This document shows positions 29,821 through 39,765 of a stretch of DNA of 64,000 bases, piece after piece; the first letter of the stretch is position 1; each line of letters opens with the position of its first letter. A model generated the notes under the pieces. The model saw only the letters and a list, made by a program, of their open reading frames with translations, did not search any database and was not told the origin of the DNA. The stretch lies in NCBI RefSeq assembly GCF_019793435.1, contig NZ_JAILYH010000013.1:164485-228484 (forward strand). Reading direction: 5' to 3'. The DNA comes from Rhizobium redzepovicii (GTDB taxonomy: Bacteria > Pseudomonadota > Alphaproteobacteria > Rhizobiales > Rhizobiaceae). The translations under genes and the position numbers were made by a program.

Positions 29821-31119
29821 TTAGTCCTCGCGCGATTGCTTGATCTCGACAGGCGTCTTCATGATGATCTCCCGATGCGGGAACGGGATGGAGATGCCGG
29901 CTTGCTTGAACGCGTCCCAAAGCGCCATCAGCACCTGACCCCTGACATTCGTCAGGCCATTTGCGGGATCGGAGATCCAGAAGCGGAGCCGGAAGTCCAG
30001 CGACGAAGCACCAAAGCAGATGAGCCAGCATACCGGCGGCTTGTATTGATTGGCGACGCGGTCCAGCGTCGAGGCGGTTGCGATTGCGATGCTGACGACC
30101 TCATGCGGGTCGCTGTCATAAGCCGTGCCGAAGTCGACGTCGATCCTGACGTAGTCGCTGGAGAACGACCAGTTGACCACCTGTTGGGAGATAAAGTCCT
30201 CGTTGGGGATGAGGTATTCTTTACCGTCACGCGTGATGACCGAGACGAACCGCGAACGCAGATCGCGGATCGAACCGAAGGTATCGCCGAGCGTGATCGT
30301 GTCGCCCGGCTTGATGGATTTGTCGAGGAGGATGATGATGCCGGAGATGAAGTTCGATACGACCTTCTGAAGGCCGAAGCCTATGCCTACGCCAAGGGCA
30401 CCGGAAAAAACGGTCAATGCGGTGAGGTCGATGCCGGTGGCTGATAAGGCGATTGCGCCGGCGATTATGATCAAGCCGATTTTTATGAATTTGCTGATTA
30501 GAACCTTGATCGATGGCGAAAGGTCGCCCGACCTCTGCACCCAATGGGAAAGGACATTGCCGACGAGAACCGCGACCCAGATGAGCGTGACGGCCAGGAC
30601 GACGGCTTTGAGCACAAGAAGCAGTGAAAGGCGCACCGCGCCCAGATTGACAGCCAGCCCATCGAGCGCGGAGAGCACGGGATCGTCAAGCCGAAGTGCG
30701 TACAACGCGACGTAGCTCCAGCTGAAGATTGCGACGATACGCGACAATGTGGGATTGCGGATGATCTTGGTCAGGACGGAGATGATGAACCACGCCGCCG
30801 TCAGCGTCAGGGCGGTCGAGACCAGCCACCGTCGCGACGGCCAGGTCGTTTGTGTGAGAGCGACGTTTGCAAGCCATAGCCATACGGCCAGAAAGAGCCA
30901 CTTCAAGCGGCGCATGAAAGCGATTATGACGCGCAACAGGTCCGGATTACCTTTGATGCGCCTCGCTTTCGATTCCAATGCAGGCTCGGTGCGCGATGCC
31001 AGAAAAGACGCAGCGAGGTAACCGACGGCGATGATCCCGAATTGGTAAAACGTCCATTCGCTCAACACGAACGTTCTGAGCCACTGTTCGACCGCGTCGA
31101 TTGTCTGCCTGACGTCCAT
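29821..31119 (-). CDS. MscS-family mechanosensitive channel
   Basis: A 432-residue inner-membrane channel with about five N-terminal hydrophobic segments before the MscS core. The pore helix region reads ALGVGIGFGLQKVVSNFISG near residue 235-255. The beta domain follows (GDTITLGDTFGSI) and then the C-terminal alpha/beta domain. Longer than E. coli MscS (286 residues), with an extended N-terminal membrane part as in MscK/YnaI-type relatives. Opens under membrane tension to release solutes. ATG at 31119 chosen; a TTG six codons upstream is possible. Confidence 0.88.
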   Translation of the reverse strand: MDVRQTIDAVEQWLRTFVLSEWTFYQFGIIAVGYLAASFLASRTEPALESKARRIKGNPDLLRVIIAFMRRLKWLFLAVWLWLANVALTQTTWPSRRWLVSTALTLTAAWFIISVLTKIIRNPTLSRIVAIFSWSYVALYALRLDDPVLSALDGLAVNLGAVRLSLLLVLKAVVLAVTLIWVAVLVGNVLSHWVQRSGDLSPSIKVLISKFIKIGLIIIAGAIALSATGIDLTALTVFSGALGVGIGFGLQKVVSNFISGIIILLDKSIKPGDTITLGDTFGSIRDLRSRFVSVITRDGKEYLIPNEDFISQQVVNWSFSSDYVRIDVDFGTAYDSDPHEVVSIAIATASTLDRVANQYKPPVCWLICFGASSLDFRLRFWISDPANGLTNVRGQVLMALWDAFKQAGISIPFPHREIIMKTPVEIKQSRED

Positions 31120-31259
31120 GGTCCTGGCCTTTAGCAAGCTTCAAGGCAGATAAGGCGTCGACACGAGTTTTGTTCAATTCACCCAAGGATGGCCGGTGCT
31201 CCCCGGCGAGGCCATTGATCGGGTCTACGACCGCGACATCGGTCGGGTTCCGCGAATGA

Positions 31260-31748
31260 CTACCGCCATGTCTCGGTTAGAAATCCCGACGGGCCTTGAA
31301 CGGGATCGCTGTGGGGTAGGGGAACGGACGAGATTTTCGCCAGCATTTCGCTTGAAGCAGCCGAAGTCTGGATGTCGGCATGCTGTCCCTTGGGATAGGC
31401 GCCGACGACCTGGAAGTCCGCTGTGCAACCGAGATTTTGGTGCCCCGTCCCGGCTGGAAGCACCAAACAGTCTCCCGCAGCGACCTTGAGTGCCTGACCG
31501 CCGGGACCGCCGATCAGCAGGGTAGCGCCACCAATTGCAATCCCAAGCACCTCATGGGCGCCGGAATGGTAATGCTGATAATTGAAGACGCCGTTTGTCC
31601 AGATGCCTGTCCAACCATTGGCTACGAAGCGATTTTCGAAATCAGCTGGTCCACCGTAGCCAAAAAGGCCTCGATAAATCAACACCGGAAGACGCGGATT
31701 GTTCGGAACCCAGTCGCTCGGCTCGAAAATTATCGTCTCGGCGTGCAT
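31260..31748 (-). CDS. Cupin-domain protein
   Basis: A 162-residue single-domain cupin. Motif 1 is HYHSGAHEVLGIAIG (around residues 59-73), motif 2 is GDCLVLPAGTGHQNLG; the His and Glu residues form a metal site. Function is unknown; related proteins occur as stand-alone oxidoreductase or isomerase-like cupins. It is flanked by intergenic DNA on both sides and seems to be monocistronic. Confidence 0.8.
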   Translation of the reverse strand: MHAETIIFEPSDWVPNNPRLPVLIYRGLFGYGGPADFENRFVANGWTGIWTNGVFNYQHYHSGAHEVLGIAIGGATLLIGGPGGQALKVAAGDCLVLPAGTGHQNLGCTADFQVVGAYPKGQHADIQTSAASSEMLAKISSVPLPHSDPVQGPSGFLTETWR

Positions 31749-31953
31749 GTTGAATACCTAAGATTGCCATTGATTGCCACGGAGCGTTCAGCTGTTCTTG
31801 CAGGTTTCGACGCATTCTCATTGAACGCATCTGTGCTGCCGCCTCAAAAAGCTAAACCGGGATGTTCGCCAAGGGTTCCTTGATAGGCTGTAGCTTCGGG
31901 AAGGATGGCTACCTCTCAGTGAAAGGTAATCTCGCCGAGACATCCGACGCGGA

Positions 31954-32097
31954 CTATCTATGCAATAGAGCGACAAGCGACATCGGTATGTCGACCGCGA
32001 AAAAATCCATTGCCGTACCGATAATCACCGCCCACACGACTATGAGGAAAATGAGCGCTGCAATCCTGATTTCTACTGGTTGCATTATCTGCTCCAT
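31954..32097 (-). CDS. Possible 47-residue membrane protein
   Basis: A short frame starting MEQIMQPVEIR with a single strong membrane helix (AALIFLIVVWAVIIGTAMDF). A G-run lies about 12 bases upstream of the ATG at 32097. It sits alone between the cupin and the fucose-synthesis genes. The clear amphipathic layout (short polar head, long helix) supports a real small protein, but no homolog is recognised. Confidence 0.4.
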   Translation of the reverse strand: MEQIMQPVEIRIAALIFLIVVWAVIIGTAMDFFAVDIPMSLVALLHR

Positions 32098-32182
32098 CCC
32101 AGCATATGCGTCCCCCCGGACAAAGCTTTTTATTCCCCGCGCTAATTCGCTATGCGCGAGGGTGAGCGACCGTAGCAAGCGT

Positions 32183-33220
32183 CTAAACGTGCAGCGCCGA
32201 AGTCTCGGCTCTCTCCAAACCGATGTCGCTTCCACCCATCACGCCCCCGGCCATAACTTCGCTGCTGCCGCGTTCGAGATAATGACCATCCAGGAAGGAG
32301 CGATAGGCGTCTTCGATGCCCTCCTTCAGACCTATCTTGGGTGACCAGCCGAGTGTGCGAAGCTTATCGACATTCAAGAGTTTTCGTGGCGTGCCGTCTG
32401 GCTTGGTGAGGTCGCGCCTGATCTTGCCTTTGAAGCCAACGACCTTGGAGACGAGATGCGCCAATTCGAGGATGGCAATGTCTTCGCCGGAACCGACGTT
32501 CACATGACTTTCGGCGGAATAGGTCTTCATGAGATGGACGCAGGCGTTGGCGCAATCGTCAACATGCAGGAATTCGCGCAGCGGTGTGCCAGTACCCCAG
32601 ATGCATATCTCTTGCTGCCCGTTGATCTTGGCATCATGCGCCTTGCGTATTAGCGCCGGCATCACATGGCTGGATCCGAGGTCAAAATTGTCCTCTGGGC
32701 CGTAAAGATTGGTGGGCATGGCCGAGATGAAATCTCTGCCATGCTGTTTGCGATAGGCTTGGCAAAGCTTTAATCCGGCGATTTTGGCAATCGCATACCA
32801 TTCGTTCGTAGGCTCAAGCGATCCAGTGAGAAGTGCCTCCTCGACGATCGGTTGGTCGGCGAGTTTCGGATAGATGCAGGACGAACCTAGAAACATCAGT
32901 TTTTCGACGTCGACTCGATGGGCCGCGTGGATGACATTGGCTTGGAGAACGAGGTTGTCATAAAGGAAGTCGGCCGGATAGGTCGCGTTTGCGAGAATGC
33001 CGCCGACCCTCGCAGCAGCGAGGAAGACAGCGTGGGGACGATTCTTGCTCATCCAAGCTTCCACCTCCTCCTGCCGTCTGAGGTCGACCTCGGCACGGGT
33101 CGCCGTCAAAATCTCGCAGCCCTCCGAAGCAAGACGCCGCACGATCGCAGAGCCCACCATGCCGCGGTGGCCCGCGACATAGACCCTTTTTCCAGCAAGG
33201 CTGTAGATCACCTCAGGCAT
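32183..33220 (-). CDS. fcl: GDP-L-fucose synthase
   Basis: A 345-residue SDR epimerase/reductase that converts GDP-4-keto-6-deoxymannose to GDP-L-fucose using NADPH. The Rossmann motif GHRGMVGSAI is at the N-terminus; LGSSCIYP and the YxxxK pair (EWYAIAKIAG) form the active site, and NLYGPEDNFD is family-typical. The ATG at 33220 overlaps the gmd stop by eight bases, so the two are coupled. The last 20 or so residues (SSEVMAGGVMGGSD...) extend past the usual C-terminus. Last gene of the leftward polysaccharide operon. Confidence 0.93.
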   Translation of the reverse strand: MPEVIYSLAGKRVYVAGHRGMVGSAIVRRLASEGCEILTATRAEVDLRRQEEVEAWMSKNRPHAVFLAAARVGGILANATYPADFLYDNLVLQANVIHAAHRVDVEKLMFLGSSCIYPKLADQPIVEEALLTGSLEPTNEWYAIAKIAGLKLCQAYRKQHGRDFISAMPTNLYGPEDNFDLGSSHVMPALIRKAHDAKINGQQEICIWGTGTPLREFLHVDDCANACVHLMKTYSAESHVNVGSGEDIAILELAHLVSKVVGFKGKIRRDLTKPDGTPRKLLNVDKLRTLGWSPKIGLKEGIEDAYRSFLDGHYLERGSSEVMAGGVMGGSDIGLERAETSALHV

Positions 33221-34316
33221 AGGCAAAACCCTTGGTTACACCTGCCGACGGAACATTTCGTGCCATGACTTTGAGGTCCTCGCGAACCATCTCCGCAACC
33301 AGCTGATCAAGACTGGTCTCATGTTTCCAGCCAAGCTTCGTGTGCGCCTTCGTCGGGTCGCCGATCAGAAGATCAACTTCAGTCGGACGGAAATAAGCGG
33401 GATCGATCTCCACCACACACCGACCGGATGTCTTGTCGTATCCCTTTTCCTCAACGCCGTTCCCACGCCAATCAATTTGCATGCCCACCTTGGCAAAAGC
33501 CTTGTCGACAAAGGAACGAACCGAGTGCGTTTCGCCGGTTGCAAGGACATAGTCCTCCGGTTGGTCCTGTTGCAGCATCAGCCACATGCCGCGGACATAT
33601 TCTCGTGCATGTCCCCAGTCGCGCTTGGCATCGAGATTGCCGAGATAGAGCCTGTCCTGCAGGCCAAGATGGATCGCCGCCGCCGCCCGGGTGATCTTGC
33701 GGGTCACGAATGTTTCGCCGCGGATCGGGCTTTCATGATTGAACAAGATGCCGTTCGAGGCGTGCATGCCATATGCCTCGCGATAATTGACCACAATCCA
33801 ATAGGCGTAGAGCTTGGCGGCCGCGTAGGGTGATCGAGGGTAGAAAGGCGTCGTTTCGCTCTGCGGGACTTCCTGGACTTTGCCGTAGAGCTCGGAGGTG
33901 GACGCTTGATAGAAGCGGGTCTTCTTGGTCAGCCCCAGGAGGCGAATTGCTTCAAGTAACCGAAGGGTGCCGGTTCCATCCGCGTTCGCTGTGTATTCCG
34001 GCGTCTCGAAAGAGACTTGAACGTGGCTCTGTGCGGCGAGATTGTAGATCTCGTCCGGCTGCGTTTCCTGAACGACACGGATGAGATTCGTTGAATCGGT
34101 CATGTCCCCGAAATGCAGGATAAAGCGAGGATTCTCGATGTGGGGATCCTCGTAGAGATGCTCGATGCGACTGGTGTTGAAGGATGATGAGCGGCGCTTC
34201 AGGCCGTGAACGATATAGCCTTTCTCCAACAGCATTTCGGCCAGATACGCGCCGTCCTGACCGGTTATGCCGGTAATCAGCGCAACTTTTCGGTTCTCTC
34301 TCATTCCCGTATCCAT
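33213..34316 (-). CDS. gmd: GDP-mannose 4,6-dehydratase
   Basis: A 367-residue SDR enzyme making GDP-4-keto-6-deoxy-D-mannose, the precursor for GDP-fucose or GDP-rhamnose. ITGITGQDGAYLAE is the NADP-binding loop; YQASTSELYGKVQEVPQ and YAAAKLYAYW (YxxxK) form the catalytic site. Start ATG 34316 follows GGAGG closely; a second ATG (34304) also lies in frame. fcl follows at once, so the product is probably GDP-L-fucose. Confidence 0.95.
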   Translation of the reverse strand: MDTGMRENRKVALITGITGQDGAYLAEMLLEKGYIVHGLKRRSSSFNTSRIEHLYEDPHIENPRFILHFGDMTDSTNLIRVVQETQPDEIYNLAAQSHVQVSFETPEYTANADGTGTLRLLEAIRLLGLTKKTRFYQASTSELYGKVQEVPQSETTPFYPRSPYAAAKLYAYWIVVNYREAYGMHASNGILFNHESPIRGETFVTRKITRAAAAIHLGLQDRLYLGNLDAKRDWGHAREYVRGMWLMLQQDQPEDYVLATGETHSVRSFVDKAFAKVGMQIDWRGNGVEEKGYDKTSGRCVVEIDPAYFRPTEVDLLIGDPTKAHTKLGWKHETSLDQLVAEMVREDLKVMARNVPSAGVTKGFAYA

Positions 34317-34380
34317 GGTTCCTCCAACTCGATACCAATCCAGAAGCAAATTGAGCGTTTAAACACTGCGTGTGATGTAT

Positions 34381-36585
34381 TCATGCTTTGAATTTGTAGT
34401 ATTTCATCAGAGATTTCGAAAACAATTCCGAGTCGCTGAAATTATACAATGCGTGCTTTTCGGGGTTTACGTTGTTGATCGCGACGATGATTTCCGAATT
34501 TCGTGAGCTTTTCATTTGCTGCAGGCTGAACTCGACTGCGCGTCGGCTCGTCTTCCCCCATCTAACGATTGCCAGTGTTCTTTCCGCCAGGGAGGTCAAA
34601 AGCACGGTATCTGCCGAGGCGAGTACAGGCGCGCTGTCGAAGATGACAATCTGGCCGGCCGCGACCGCCATCTCGATGATTTCTGCCAGGCCGTTCGGAC
34701 GGACCCGCCGCTGGAGACTGAATTTTCCAGATGGAATGAAATCGATGCCGCTTGGATGGTGGTAGACGATGTCGCGGAAATCGGCCTGACCGTTCAGGAA
34801 TTCGTTCAGTCCGCACATGACCCCCGACCTGAAAAACGCATCGAGTTTTCCCCGTCGGAGGTCGCCATCGACCAGCAGGACCGGAATCGCGGCAGCGGCA
34901 AGTTCCATGGCCAGCGATCGCGCGACAAGCGACTTGCCATCTCCGCTGTGAGCCGAGGTAACGACAATACTGTTCGGCAATTTGCCGCCATTGGACTGCT
35001 TGAGTGAAAGCACCACGGTCCGGATTGCTTCGTCAAACATCGGGACCGGCATATGTGCGAACATCGTCTTCGAATTTTCACTCCGCGCCAGACGTGGGAT
35101 AAGTCCAGCCGGTAAGGTGCGCGCCATTCCAGCTATTTGGTCGAAACTGCGAACCGTCCGGTCCCACATTTCGATCACGAAAGCAGCCGTTACGGCGGCA
35201 GAGATCGCAGCCAGGAGGGCGCCCACCAGATAGGAGAGCCGTCCACGTCCCGTTGACGTGAGCGGCACTGTAGCCGGTGTTAGAACTTCCAACTCCGCCC
35301 CCGGCAGCATGGCTTTCGCGGCGAGGTCACGGCGCTGGTTCTCAAGCTTGTCGAGTGCCGTTTGTTCCTTTTCGGCGATTTTCTGCAGTCGCAACAATTC
35401 CGTCTGCACCAGCGCATCGCGTATGCGTTTTTCATTAGCAACAACCAACCTGGATTGTACTGCTTCAGCTTCATGATCAAGTGCGACGAGCTTGGCGCGC
35501 ATTGTCTGGAGATACTGTTTGGTCGCCAGTTCGAGACCGGCACGGGATTCTTGGATCTCTCCACGTAGCTCCACCACGGCCTCGGCATTGCCGTCATATG
35601 TCTCGAGAAGACGGGCGAGATCCTGCTCCTGTCCGCGAAGATCGCGTTGCTTTATGGCAATGCTGTCAGGGACGACGATATTCTGCGCAGCGACCGAAGC
35701 GTTATCCGCTGATTCCAGCGTCGAGATCACCGCCTCTACCTCAACCCGGCTTTCTTCGATTTTCCCTTCTCGGCCAGTGAGTTCCAGAAATGACTTGATC
35801 CGTTCCTCCTGAGCGTCCTCTTTCGAGACGACGTCCATCGATTCTTGATAGTTGCGGGCCGCGTCGCGAGACGTGTCAGCGCGAACCTGCTGTTCCGTGA
35901 TGCGCTGTCGTATCCACTCTTCCGCTGCATCCAGGCGGCCACGCACGCTCTCCTTCCGCTCATCGAGGTAAATGCCGATGACCCGGTTCGGCACCACGGC
36001 TGCCAGTTCAGGATCAGTCGAATTGAAGCTGATCTGGATGACGTCACTCTTATCTTCATGCCACACGCCGAGCGCCCTATAATATTCTGGGATGATGGCG
36101 TTGATGTTGTCCCGTAAAGGCGAGGTGGGCTTTTTCGTGTCGAACAGGCCGCGCAGCTTCGTCCGGATCCTTTCGATGAGGGAAATCTCCCGCAGCGCCG
36201 GATTGAATTCCTCCCGCACGTTAAGCTGCAGTTCGCGGACAACTCGCTCTGCGATGCTTCTGGATAGAAGCCGCTCAGTCTCCGATTTCGCGTCAAGCAG
36301 ATCACTGTGGCTGGAATCATCCGCATCAAGTGATGTTGCAAGGGGCTGGTGGACAATCAACCGGGCCCAGCCCTGGTAGGTGGGCTTCAGCCCAAAGATC
36401 ATAATCGCCGCGGGCGCCATGAGCAGCATGGTTATCGTGATGATCATGATCATTCTTCGGCGGACGAGACGGTAAATCGATGCCAGATCGAAGTTGTCCG
36501 CCTTGGTCTCTACCTGAAAGCGCGGGTCATAGCGCATCGGCGAGATCGGAAGATTGCGGTCCGGCGGAAGAGTGGAAATCGTCAT
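34381..36585 (-). CDS. ExoP/Wzc-like polysaccharide co-polymerase with tyrosine-kinase domain
   Basis: A 734-residue inner-membrane protein of the PCP-2a class. An N-terminal Wzz domain has a first membrane helix near residues 45-68 and a second near 443-465, with a long periplasmic coiled-coil between them. The cytoplasmic BY-kinase domain has Walker A SAHSGDGKSL (around 545-552), Walker A' LLVDGDLRRGK (around 571) and Walker B IVIFDSAPV (around 646). The C-terminal tail has few tyrosines (one in LYNF and a final YY), so autophosphorylation is probably limited. Controls chain length and export with the ExoF-like protein at 58670. The ATG overlaps the upstream GT4 stop. Confidence 0.9.
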   Translation of the reverse strand: MTISTLPPDRNLPISPMRYDPRFQVETKADNFDLASIYRLVRRRMIMIITITMLLMAPAAIMIFGLKPTYQGWARLIVHQPLATSLDADDSSHSDLLDAKSETERLLSRSIAERVVRELQLNVREEFNPALREISLIERIRTKLRGLFDTKKPTSPLRDNINAIIPEYYRALGVWHEDKSDVIQISFNSTDPELAAVVPNRVIGIYLDERKESVRGRLDAAEEWIRQRITEQQVRADTSRDAARNYQESMDVVSKEDAQEERIKSFLELTGREGKIEESRVEVEAVISTLESADNASVAAQNIVVPDSIAIKQRDLRGQEQDLARLLETYDGNAEAVVELRGEIQESRAGLELATKQYLQTMRAKLVALDHEAEAVQSRLVVANEKRIRDALVQTELLRLQKIAEKEQTALDKLENQRRDLAAKAMLPGAELEVLTPATVPLTSTGRGRLSYLVGALLAAISAAVTAAFVIEMWDRTVRSFDQIAGMARTLPAGLIPRLARSENSKTMFAHMPVPMFDEAIRTVVLSLKQSNGGKLPNSIVVTSAHSGDGKSLVARSLAMELAAAAIPVLLVDGDLRRGKLDAFFRSGVMCGLNEFLNGQADFRDIVYHHPSGIDFIPSGKFSLQRRVRPNGLAEIIEMAVAAGQIVIFDSAPVLASADTVLLTSLAERTLAIVRWGKTSRRAVEFSLQQMKSSRNSEIIVAINNVNPEKHALYNFSDSELFSKSLMKYYKFKA

Positions 36586-37724
36586 CGGGCGCCAACCACT
36601 GCTTGAGGTTTCGCGGAAACGGTTTCGTATAGTTGCTCGAGCGACCGCATATAGGCCTTCATGCTGAAATGGTTGAGGTAATGCATGCGCCCCTGGACCG
36701 AGAGGCGGATGCAGGTTTCCGGATCGGTCACCAGTTTCGCCAAGGCTGCAGCCAAGGCATTCGGATCTCCGATGGGCACGAAGATCCCGGTTTCACCGTC
36801 GGTAATAACTTCGTCGTGCGCTCCGACACGCGTCGTGACGACTGCGAGCCCGTGGGACAGCCCTTCGAGCACGGCCATTGCCAGACCTTCGGCGTGCGAA
36901 GGCAGGACCAGGATATCTGCACGCGCACACAGGGCTCGCGCCTCAGCTGCGTCGAGCCAGCCGGGCATCTCTACCAAATTGGAAAGCGACATGGCGTCGG
37001 CCTGACGGCGATAATCCTCGACGGGCCCGTCGCCTGCCAATACAGCCCTCCACTTGAGGTCTTTCATGACGGGGTGGCTGAGGGCCAGCAGAAGCTCCGT
37101 GACGCCCTTGCGTTCGCTCAACCGGCCAAGGAATATGATCAGCGGTGTCTGGCCGGCGCGAATATCGTGCGCCCCGGGATCGGGGACGCAATTATGGGCA
37201 ACGACCGTGCGGCGCTCGTCAACGCCCAGAAGGGTCGTCAGCGTCATGCGGTCGCGCCGGCCCAGCGCCACAACGCAATCGGCATTCTGGAACATCCGAC
37301 GGATGAGCCGTTGTTGGCGCGGCGAGCGTTGCGCAAAGTCGCCGGCATAGTCGTAGTCGTGCAGGTGCAACATGTGGCAGCATCCGAATAAACGGGCAGC
37401 CTCCGTCAGGATCAGTTTTCGCGAGGTGCTGCCGCGGCCGGCGAGATGGATATGGTGAATGCGGTCGGGTGCAACGATCCGGTCCTTCGCCATCGTCAGG
37501 ATGGCGCCGATGAGGCGCGCCGGCGACGTCAATTTGGACCATCGCGCCCCTCTCGTATCGGTGACGAAATGTTTGGCGCCGGTCTCTTTCGCCGTCTCGG
37601 TTATATAGCCGACCAGCCTGCCAATGCCGCCGCCGTTTTCGCAGCCGCCTGGAACATAGTGGCGGACGCTAGCTGCGCTCCGTGCCGCCAGCCGACTTCT
37701 GTCCGTGAGCGCCTCCATCAGCAT
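36582..37724 (-). CDS. Glycosyltransferase family 4
   Basis: A 380-residue GT-B transferase. The C-terminal Rossmann half has IIFLGRLSERKG and the EX7E motif (EGLAMAVLEG) that binds the nucleotide sugar. The ATG at 37724 has GGTGG seven bases upstream; a second ATG (37718) is two codons in. The start overlaps the stop of the preceding GT4 gene. Adds one sugar to the lipid-linked repeat unit; donor and linkage are not deducible. Confidence 0.85.
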   Translation of the reverse strand: MLMEALTDRSRLAARSAASVRHYVPGGCENGGGIGRLVGYITETAKETGAKHFVTDTRGARWSKLTSPARLIGAILTMAKDRIVAPDRIHHIHLAGRGSTSRKLILTEAARLFGCCHMLHLHDYDYAGDFAQRSPRQQRLIRRMFQNADCVVALGRRDRMTLTTLLGVDERRTVVAHNCVPDPGAHDIRAGQTPLIIFLGRLSERKGVTELLLALSHPVMKDLKWRAVLAGDGPVEDYRRQADAMSLSNLVEMPGWLDAAEARALCARADILVLPSHAEGLAMAVLEGLSHGLAVVTTRVGAHDEVITDGETGIFVPIGDPNALAAALAKLVTDPETCIRLSVQGRMHYLNHFSMKAYMRSLEQLYETVSAKPQAVVGAR

Positions 37725-38818
37725 GACCCGACCACCTCTCGATAAACGGCCGCGGCCTGACCGCCGACCCGTTCCGGCGAATTCGGTCCTTTGGCCCATT
37801 GAAGCGCATTGGTGCCGAACTTGTTTCTAAGCTCGCCGCTGTCTGCCAATGTCCTCACCGCTGCCGCGAGCTCTTTGGCATCTCCGGGAGGGACCACCAT
37901 TCCCAACCCGTTGGGCTGAACGGTGCCACCCAACTCGCCGACATCCGTAACGATGACCGGTTTGCCAAATGCGGCCGCAAGGTTGAGCACACCGCTTTGG
38001 GATGCTTCCGTGTAGGGAAGCACGACGATGTCGGTGTCGAGGAATAGCTGGGCGACCTCCGTATCCTCGATGAAACGATTGCGAATATCGTAACGGCCGG
38101 CATCGCCCATAAGCGCCTGGAATATCCGCGGGTCGTCGCCGCGGCCCGCGACCGTGATGCGCAGGTTGGGAAGCACATCCTTGAGTATCGCTTCGGCCCG
38201 GACCAGATGTTCCAGACCCTTGTAGGCAAAAATCCGCCCGAACAGCAGCACGCGTATAGTTCCATCGGCTTCGCGCGGCGTCATCTTCTGTCGCCGGGCG
38301 AGTTCCGCATAACGAAGGATGGAGGGATGCGACAGGACATGGACGTGATCGGCGGATTTCGCGTATCGATCGAGAACCAGTTGCTTCAGTCCCTCCCCGT
38401 GGACGACAAGATGTCCGGATTGCCTTACCATCAGTTCGGGAGCCCAGCCGGGCAGCGTGCGCGTCTCCATATCGCCGGGATGGATTTCCACGTCATGGAT
38501 GGTCGTCACAAGCGGGATCGGGCGCCAGAACGGCACGGCGAGGTTCAGCCAAAGCGTCGAATTGCTAAGGAGATGAATAAGGTTCGGCTGCTCCCGCCGG
38601 ATCAGGCGCGTGAGCTGGTACAGAAACCAGGGATTGGAGAGAGAACGGTGTCTCGGCCAGTCGAGAAGGTGCAGATCAACAGCCGGATCGAAGGAAGAGG
38701 CGAGATGCGCATAGCGCCGGCGCGGCACGGCAAGCACAACGTCCAGGTGTTGGGCAACGCCGCTGGCGAAGGAGATGGTATAATCTTCCAGTTCGGAAAC
38801 CAATAACAGCGCCTTCAT
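37718..38818 (-). CDS. Glycosyltransferase family 4
   Basis: A 366-residue GT-B transferase. RVLLFGRIFAYKGLEHLV marks the start of the donor-binding domain and EASQSGVLNLAAAFGKPV carries its acidic motif. No signal or membrane segment. The start overlaps the stop of the GT2 gene upstream (four bases) and the end overlaps the following GT4. Part of a five-transferase set for repeat-unit assembly. Confidence 0.85.
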   Translation of the reverse strand: MKALLLVSELEDYTISFASGVAQHLDVVLAVPRRRYAHLASSFDPAVDLHLLDWPRHRSLSNPWFLYQLTRLIRREQPNLIHLLSNSTLWLNLAVPFWRPIPLVTTIHDVEIHPGDMETRTLPGWAPELMVRQSGHLVVHGEGLKQLVLDRYAKSADHVHVLSHPSILRYAELARRQKMTPREADGTIRVLLFGRIFAYKGLEHLVRAEAILKDVLPNLRITVAGRGDDPRIFQALMGDAGRYDIRNRFIEDTEVAQLFLDTDIVVLPYTEASQSGVLNLAAAFGKPVIVTDVGELGGTVQPNGLGMVVPPGDAKELAAAVRTLADSGELRNKFGTNALQWAKGPNSPERVGGQAAAVYREVVGSC

Positions 38819-39765
38819 TTCGCTGCCTCCGACAATCCTACATCAAGACCGATCCGTGACAGGCCGCGCGCCGAGCGCAAACTATCGCGCGTCCGCCTGA
38901 GCAGGTTCGGTTCGCCGGCAAAGAAGAGGCCTTCGACCGCAAGCTTGAACCGGCTGAGAGCGTCGGCGCCCTGCAGCTTCGCCGAGGCAACGCGATAGGG
39001 ATAGTGATCCGCCAGATGTAGTCTTGCCGGCAGGTCATGGGTTGAGAGAAACAGGTTCGTTACCTCAACGGTATGCCGCCAGTGCGTCATCCGCCGCCGT
39101 AGCGTGGTGGCGTCCTCGGTTGAGCGATGCCAGTTGTTATTGTGGATGCGGTAGAATCCAAGCGGATCCGGCATGGCAATCACGTCCCCCAGAAACGGAT
39201 AGATGCCCACGAGCCAGGCGTCGGCTGATATGCGGAACTGTTCTGGAATGCTGCCCGCAGCATCCCATGCGCTTCGACGTACCGCGACGGCCGACGTCAT
39301 CGGAAAAGGCCACCAACCAGCCGATCGTGTGAGTAGCGGCGACAAGGCGCCGGAACACAGCGTTCGAGGGATCGGCTTGGAAGTCGGCGTGCCATCGACA
39401 AGCGTCGGCTGCAGTCGATGATAGACGAGCGATGCCTGAGGGTTGGCGCGGAACGCTGCAGCCATCGCTGACAGCTTGCTCGGCGCCCACCAGTCGTCGG
39501 CATCCAGAAAACAGAGGATCTGGCCCACGCTTGATCTCACGGCGGTATTGATCGCGGCGGCCTGTCCGGCGTTCTCCTGAAAGATCACCTTTACTCGGCC
39601 GTCATACGCTTGCAGAACAGACCGCGACTGGTCGGTCGAGCCGTCATCGACGACGATGATCTCGACGTTGCACGCGTCTTGGTTCAATACGCTGTCTATG
39701 GCCCGTCCGACAAAGCGAGCGTAGTTGTAATTGTTGATGAGGACACTGAGGGCCGGCCGCTCCAT
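38815..39765 (-). CDS. Glycosyltransferase family 2
   Basis: A 316-residue GT-A transferase and the first gene of the leftward operon. VVDDGSTDQS (D40, D41) and the metal-binding DAD (88-90, in FLDADDWW) identify the fold. The C-terminal third is helical and basic, which may dock the enzyme on the membrane. All six leftward genes are closely spaced or overlapping. The promoter should lie in the 618-base gap upstream. Confidence 0.87.
   Translation of the reverse strand: MERPALSVLINNYNYARFVGRAIDSVLNQDACNVEIIVVDDGSTDQSRSVLQAYDGRVKVIFQENAGQAAAINTAVRSSVGQILCFLDADDWWAPSKLSAMAAAFRANPQASLVYHRLQPTLVDGTPTSKPIPRTLCSGALSPLLTRSAGWWPFPMTSAVAVRRSAWDAAGSIPEQFRISADAWLVGIYPFLGDVIAMPDPLGFYRIHNNNWHRSTEDATTLRRRMTHWRHTVEVTNLFLSTHDLPARLHLADHYPYRVASAKLQGADALSRFKLAVEGLFFAGEPNLLRRTRDSLRSARGLSRIGLDVGLSEAAK

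Noticed and set aside
31862..32344. 160-codon plus-strand frame between the cupin and fcl genes
   Set aside because: It overlaps the end of fcl antisense, has mixed composition and no domain; the 47-codon minus-strand frame is a better candidate there.
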